DNA from: RBG-16-66-20 sp964564865
GTDB taxonomy: Bacteria; Pseudomonadota; Gammaproteobacteria; Burkholderiales; SG8-39
Reading direction: 5' to 3'
Assembly (NCBI GenBank): GCA_964564865.1
Contig: CAZMDA010000102.1
Span: 1 to 8,586 of the forward strand
DNA: 8,586 bases
A program made the position numbers and the translations under genes. Positions 5,510 to 8,586 of the stretch are shown here, one piece after another (position 1 is the first letter of the stretch; each line of letters opens with the position of its first letter). Under the pieces are notes generated by a model that did not search any database, had not been told where the DNA came from, and worked only from the letters and a program-made list of their open reading frames with translations.

Positions 5510-7477
5510 ATGGGGCGAGGCTTGATCCGGGTCCTGCGGACCGAGGCGGCAATTCCGGCCGGCGAGGCGGATGCGGCGCTGGAAGCGCTCGCCGCGCAGC
5601 CGGGCATCTGGCTGGGTTGCGACGTCAGCTCGGAAGGACTTTATTCAAAAGAATCAATCTGTTGCTCTCGCGCGGCCTGGCGCCTGTGCCTGGACGGCAA
5701 CCGCCTCGCGGCGACGCCGCTGAGCGACGCGGGCGCGGCGCTCGTCGCCGCGCTCGGCCCGTTCCCGGAGCGGGTCGCCTCCGGCCTCGAGGTGGCCGGG
5801 ATCCTCAAGCGCATCCTCGCGGCTTTCGGTCCGCCATCGCCTGAGCTCGGCCTGTATGGCGCGTTCAGCTTCGACTACTTCCGCCTCGCCGGGCAGGCGC
5901 CGCTGCCCGACGACGGCAGGCGGCGCATGGTGCTGGTCTTCCCGGAGCAGGTCGTCCTCGCCGATGCCTCGGGCGCGCGCCGCATCGACTTCGCGTTCGA
6001 CCTGCCTGCGGCGCGCCTTGCCGGGGGCGCGGACCGGATCGAGGCGGTGCGCATCGCGGGCGATGCCGACGAGCTCGCGCCCGGCGGCCACGCGCTGCGC
6101 GTCGCGGGCGGCATCGAGCGGTTGCGCCGCGGCGAGCTGTATTCGCTGGTGCTCTCCCAGACATTCCGCCGGCGCACCGCCGTCGCGCCGGCGCGCGCCT
6201 TCGCCGCGCTGCGCCGGCGCAATCCGTACCCGGCCATGTTCTTCTGCAACCTCGGCGGCGGCGAGGTGCTGTTCGGCGCCTCGCCCGACCTGCAGTTCCG
6301 CGCCGACGCCAACTGGGTCGAGTCCGCCCCGGTGTGCGGCACGCTGCGCCGGGGGGCGGAGGCGCTGGAGGACGCCGACCAGGCCCTCGAGCTGCTGTCC
6401 TCGGACAAGGAAGGCGCCGCGATCGCGCTGTGCGCGGACGCGGCCGCGAGCGAGCATGCCTCGGTGTGCGAGCCGGGCAGCGTCCAGGTGCTGTCGCACC
6501 GGCGCGCGCATTTCTTCAGCACCATCGTGCATGCGATCGACCACCTGCGCGGGCGGCGCAGGGCGGGGCTGGACGCGGTGGACCTGCTGCTCGCGCATTC
6601 GACGCCGGCCACCGTGACCGGGCTGCCCAAGGCGGCCGCCGTGCGCGCCATCGAGGAGCTGGAGGCGGACTGGCGCGGCTGGTACGCGGGGGCCGTTGCG
6701 CGCCTGGGGACCGACGGCAGCGCGCAGGCCTACACGGTGCTGCGCGCGTCGCGCGTCGCAGGCGGCGTCGCGGAGATCCGGACCGGGGGCAACATCCTGG
6801 TGGACTCGGATCCGGCGAGCGAGGAAGCGGAATCGCGGCTGAAGGCGCTGACGCTGTTCCGGGTGCTGGAAGGCGCAGCGCCCGCCGCGGCCGCGGCCGG
6901 CCCCGATGCCGGCGAGCCGCGCTGGCGGGTGCGGGAGCCGGCTGGCGATGACCCGTTCGCGCCGGGCCTGGTCAACGCGTTGGCGAAGGCGGGCGCGCGG
7001 GCGGATCCGCGCCGCGGCGCGGCGGACGAGGGCATCGCGGTGCTCTCGGGCGTGCCCGCGGACGGGCAGGCGCCGGCCGCGCCGCTGCTCGCGGTGGCTG
7101 GCGGCGCGCTGTGGCTGCTGGAGCGGGCCGGGGCGCGAAGCGAGGCGCTGGCGCGGCCGGAGTTCGCGCGCCGCATCGCCGGGACGGCGGTGGCGGGAGG
7201 GTTCCTCGCCGAACTCGGCGCGTTCGAGGCCGGTTGGTATGCCAGCCGCGCCCTGCGCGCGGACGGGCTGCCGCAGGGATGGCGCGCGAGCGCGCTGAGC
7301 GCGGAAGGCTGGGTGCTGGCCGCCGAGCACGATGGCGGCGGCGCCTGCGCGCTCCTGTTCCGCCCCGATTCCGTGCTGTCGCAGCGCGAGGCCGCGGGCA
7401 CGCGCGCGCTCGCGGCGGCGTTGGCGTGGCTCGAGCGTGGTATGTTCGCCCGGACACCGCACGGAGGAGTTCCATGA
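5510..7477 (+). CDS. TrpE(G)/PhzE-like fused protein with degenerate active sites
   Basis: The 655-aa protein has the layout of fused anthranilate (or aminodeoxyisochorismate) synthases. A divergent N-terminal part (about 1-200) contains LGLYGAFSFDYF. The chorismate-binding domain (about 200-453) contains FGASPD, VCGTLRRG, VCEPGSV, HAIDHLRG, TVTGLPK and VDSDPASEEAES. An Ala/Pro linker (about 454-470) leads to a glutaminase-like domain (about 478-645). Conserved metal-site Glu residues near 438-441 and His341 remain. However, the segment normally E-x-x-M-x-x-D-x-x-R-N-D is changed (Glu to A304, RND to A313-S314-E315). In the glutaminase domain the nucleophile Cys is A530 (LLAVAGGAL) and FHPES reads FRPDS (617-621). 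Position 276 is Cys, where PabB has its catalytic Lys. The frame is intact, so this is a pseudoenzyme or an enzyme of changed chemistry rather than a decayed gene. The ATG at 5510 has a poor ribosome binding site; coupling to the permease three bases upstream is likely. Confidence 0.8.
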   Translation: MGRGLIRVLRTEAAIPAGEADAALEALAAQPGIWLGCDVSSEGLYSKESICCSRAAWRLCLDGNRLAATPLSDAGAALVAALGPFPERVASGLEVAGILKRILAAFGPPSPELGLYGAFSFDYFRLAGQAPLPDDGRRRMVLVFPEQVVLADASGARRIDFAFDLPAARLAGGADRIEAVRIAGDADELAPGGHALRVAGGIERLRRGELYSLVLSQTFRRRTAVAPARAFAALRRRNPYPAMFFCNLGGGEVLFGASPDLQFRADANWVESAPVCGTLRRGAEALEDADQALELLSSDKEGAAIALCADAAASEHASVCEPGSVQVLSHRRAHFFSTIVHAIDHLRGRRRAGLDAVDLLLAHSTPATVTGLPKAAAVRAIEELEADWRGWYAGAVARLGTDGSAQAYTVLRASRVAGGVAEIRTGGNILVDSDPASEEAESRLKALTLFRVLEGAAPAAAAAGPDAGEPRWRVREPAGDDPFAPGLVNALAKAGARADPRRGAADEGIAVLSGVPADGQAPAAPLLAVAGGALWLLERAGARSEALARPEFARRIAGTAVAGGFLAELGAFEAGWYASRALRADGLPQGWRASALSAEGWVLAAEHDGGGACALLFRPDSVLSQREAAGTRALAAALAWLERGMFARTPHGGVP

Positions 7478-8436
7478 TCAGAAAATCGCTCTTGTTCGTC
7501 GCCCTGTTCGCGGCAGCTGCCGCCGCGCACGCCCAGGCCTGGCCCTCGCGCCCGCTGAAGATCGTGGTGTCGTTCCCGCCGGGCACCACGCCCGACACGG
7601 TGGCTCGCGTGGTGGCGCCGCGGATGCAGGCCGCCCTCGGCCAGCCGGTGGTGGTGGAGAACCGTGCCGGCGCCGGCGGCAACGTCGCCGCCGACGCGGT
7701 CGCCAAGAGCGAGCCCGACGGCTACACGCTGCTCGTCAGCACCAATGCGGCGGTCGCCACCAACAAGGTGCTCTACGACAACCTGCCCTACGACCCGGAG
7801 CGGGACCTGGCGCCGATCTCGCTGCTCGCCACCGCGCCGCAGGCGCTGGTGACCCACGCCAGCGTCCCGGTGAAGAGCTTCAAGGAATTCCTCGACTACG
7901 CCAGGAGCAATCCGGGCCGCATGTCCTACGGGACCACGGGCAGCGGCAGCGCGGCGCACCTGACGATGGAACTGCTCAAGGCCGATGCAAGGCTCTTCAT
8001 CGTGCACATCCCGTACCGCGGTTTCCCGCAGGCGGTCACCGACACGCTGGCGGGGAACATCCAGACCATGTTCGCGATCATCCCGGGCGTGCTGCCGCAC
8101 ATCAAGGCGGGCAAGCTGAACCCGCTCGCGGTGACCGGGCTCAAGCGCAGCGGCCTGCTGCCGGAGGTGCCGAGCGTGCAGGAACTGGGCTATCCGCAGC
8201 TGGAATCGCTGGCGTGGATCGGCCTGCTCGCCCCGGCCAAGGCGCCGGCGGCGGTCGTCGAGCGGCTCTCGGCCGAGGCGCAGAAGGCGCTGGCCGACCC
8301 GGAGGCGCGCCGCATCCTCACCAACGCCGGCTTCGACGTCGCCGGCAGCACGCCGGCGCAGTTCCGCGCCTGGCAGCAGGCCGAGATCGCGAAGTGGGGC
8401 AAGGTGATCCGCGCCACCGGCGCCAAGCCCGACTGA
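7474..8436 (+). CDS. Bug-family tripartite tricarboxylate transporter substrate-binding protein
   Basis: This is a periplasmic solute receptor of the Bug/TctC family, hugely expanded in Burkholderiales. It typically binds carboxylates or other small anions for TctAB permeases, or acts as an orphan sensor. The 320-aa precursor has a signal peptide (MIRKSLLFVALF then an Ala run) with likely cleavage after AHA, at residues 20/21. Family hallmarks are WPSRPLKIVVSFPPG (23-37), VVENRAGAGGN, SEPDGYTLL, LPYDPERDLAPIS, YGTTGSGSAAHL and HIPYRG. The ribosome binding site GGAGGAG lies eight bases upstream, and ATG 7474 overlaps the previous stop (ATGA). No TctA or TctB membrane gene is in the window, so the partner is unknown. 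Its place between two chorismate-related genes suggests, without proving, an aromatic or organic-acid ligand. Confidence 0.94.
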   Translation: MIRKSLLFVALFAAAAAAHAQAWPSRPLKIVVSFPPGTTPDTVARVVAPRMQAALGQPVVVENRAGAGGNVAADAVAKSEPDGYTLLVSTNAAVATNKVLYDNLPYDPERDLAPISLLATAPQALVTHASVPVKSFKEFLDYARSNPGRMSYGTTGSGSAAHLTMELLKADARLFIVHIPYRGFPQAVTDTLAGNIQTMFAIIPGVLPHIKAGKLNPLAVTGLKRSGLLPEVPSVQELGYPQLESLAWIGLLAPAKAPAAVVERLSAEAQKALADPEARRILTNAGFDVAGSTPAQFRAWQQAEIAKWGKVIRATGAKPD

Positions 8437-8586
8437 TGGCCAGGCGCGTCCCGCCGTCGCGCCTGCCCAGCCTGGCGGCGGTGCGCGCGCGCATCGACCG
8501 GATCGACCGCGTACTGGTGCCGCTGCTCGCGGAGCGCTTCGCCTGCGCCGCGCGGGCGGCGCATTTCAAGGCGAGCGGGGCGCAGG
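8436..8586 (+). CDS. AroQ-class chorismate mutase / PchB-like protein (3' truncated)
   Basis: The first 50 codons of a gene run off the window end. The start ATG 8436 overlaps the preceding stop (TGATG), so translation is probably coupled. The peptide around LAAVRARIDRIDRVLVPLLAER (13-34) followed by HFKASGAQ (43-50) fits helix 1 of the all-helical AroQ fold. Arg17, Arg34 and Lys45 have the spacing (17 and 11) of catalytic Arg11, Arg28 and Lys39 of E. coli chorismate mutase, and of R14, R31 and K42 in PchB. The FKAS wording is closer to PchB-type isochorismate pyruvate lyases and stand-alone mutases than to PheA fusions. Mutase (prephenate) and lyase (salicylate) activities cannot be separated from this fragment. 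No signal peptide is seen. Confidence 0.85.
   Translation, partial: MARRVPPSRLPSLAAVRARIDRIDRVLVPLLAERFACAARAAHFKASGAQ

Noticed and set aside
6404..6466. Frameshift or sequencing error as the cause of the lost RND motif
   Set aside because: Spacing between flanking conserved blocks is exactly that of canonical enzymes, and the flanks stay in the same frame; two compensating indels would be needed.
5654..7462. A 602-aa minus-strand open frame opposite the TrpE(G)-like gene
   Set aside because: The + strand protein has clear family motifs throughout; the minus frame is Arg/Gln/Ala-rich with no motif, as expected of a GC-rich shadow.
5510..7477. Identity as PabB (aminodeoxychorismate synthase component I)
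   Set aside because: PabB has a catalytic Lys in the I-K-G-T motif; here the position is Cys276 (VCGT). The C-terminal extension is GATase-like, as in TrpE(G)/PhzE, not the PabB-PabC type aminotransferase-like lyase.

Overview
The window is a very GC-rich bacterial stretch (roughly 70 % G+C by eye), with every supportable gene on the + strand. The dnaX-ybaB-recR block, the small 4.5S-type SRP RNA directly upstream of dnaX, and a Bug-family (TctC-type) solute receptor with no membrane partners nearby suggest a betaproteobacterium, most likely Burkholderiales. This assignment comes from gene order and protein style, not from a search.

Region 1 (1-308) holds RNA genes: a complete tRNA-Ser (anticodon GGA, CCA encoded), a perfect 22-bp palindrome at 116-137, a -10-like TACAAT, and the SRP RNA gene ffs (about 182-276). 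Region 2 (309-2868) is the housekeeping replication/repair block: dnaX (Pol III tau/gamma), ybaB/ebfC (nucleoid-associated protein) and recR (recombination mediator with Zn finger and Toprim domain).

Region 3 (2894-5506) is a complete ABC importer of the nitrate/sulfonate/NMT1 type: secreted binding protein, ATPase and one permease, tightly coupled (GTGA overlap, then a 20-nt overlap). Its substrate cannot be read from the sequence.

Region 4 (5510-8586) is the unusual part. Three bases after the permease stop begins a 655-aa protein with the architecture of fused TrpE(G)/PhzE-type anthranilate synthases: a chorismate-binding domain followed by a class I glutamine amidotransferase domain. Key residues of both active sites appear to be replaced. 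The glutaminase Cys and His are Ala530 and Arg618, and the chorismate/Mg region that normally reads E-x-x-M-x-x-D-x-x-R-N-D has lost the Glu and the R-N-D. The reading frame is intact and overlaps by ATGA a Bug-type periplasmic receptor, which in turn overlaps (TGATG) an AroQ-class chorismate mutase/isochorismate-pyruvate-lyase-like gene. That last gene runs off the window, with its three visible catalytic positions (R17, R34, K45) intact.

Genes 2894-8586 are thus spaced as one transcription unit linking solute uptake with chorismate-related proteins. The proposal of a pseudo-anthranilate synthase, or one with changed chemistry, in a transport/chorismate operon is inference and is the main item to follow up.
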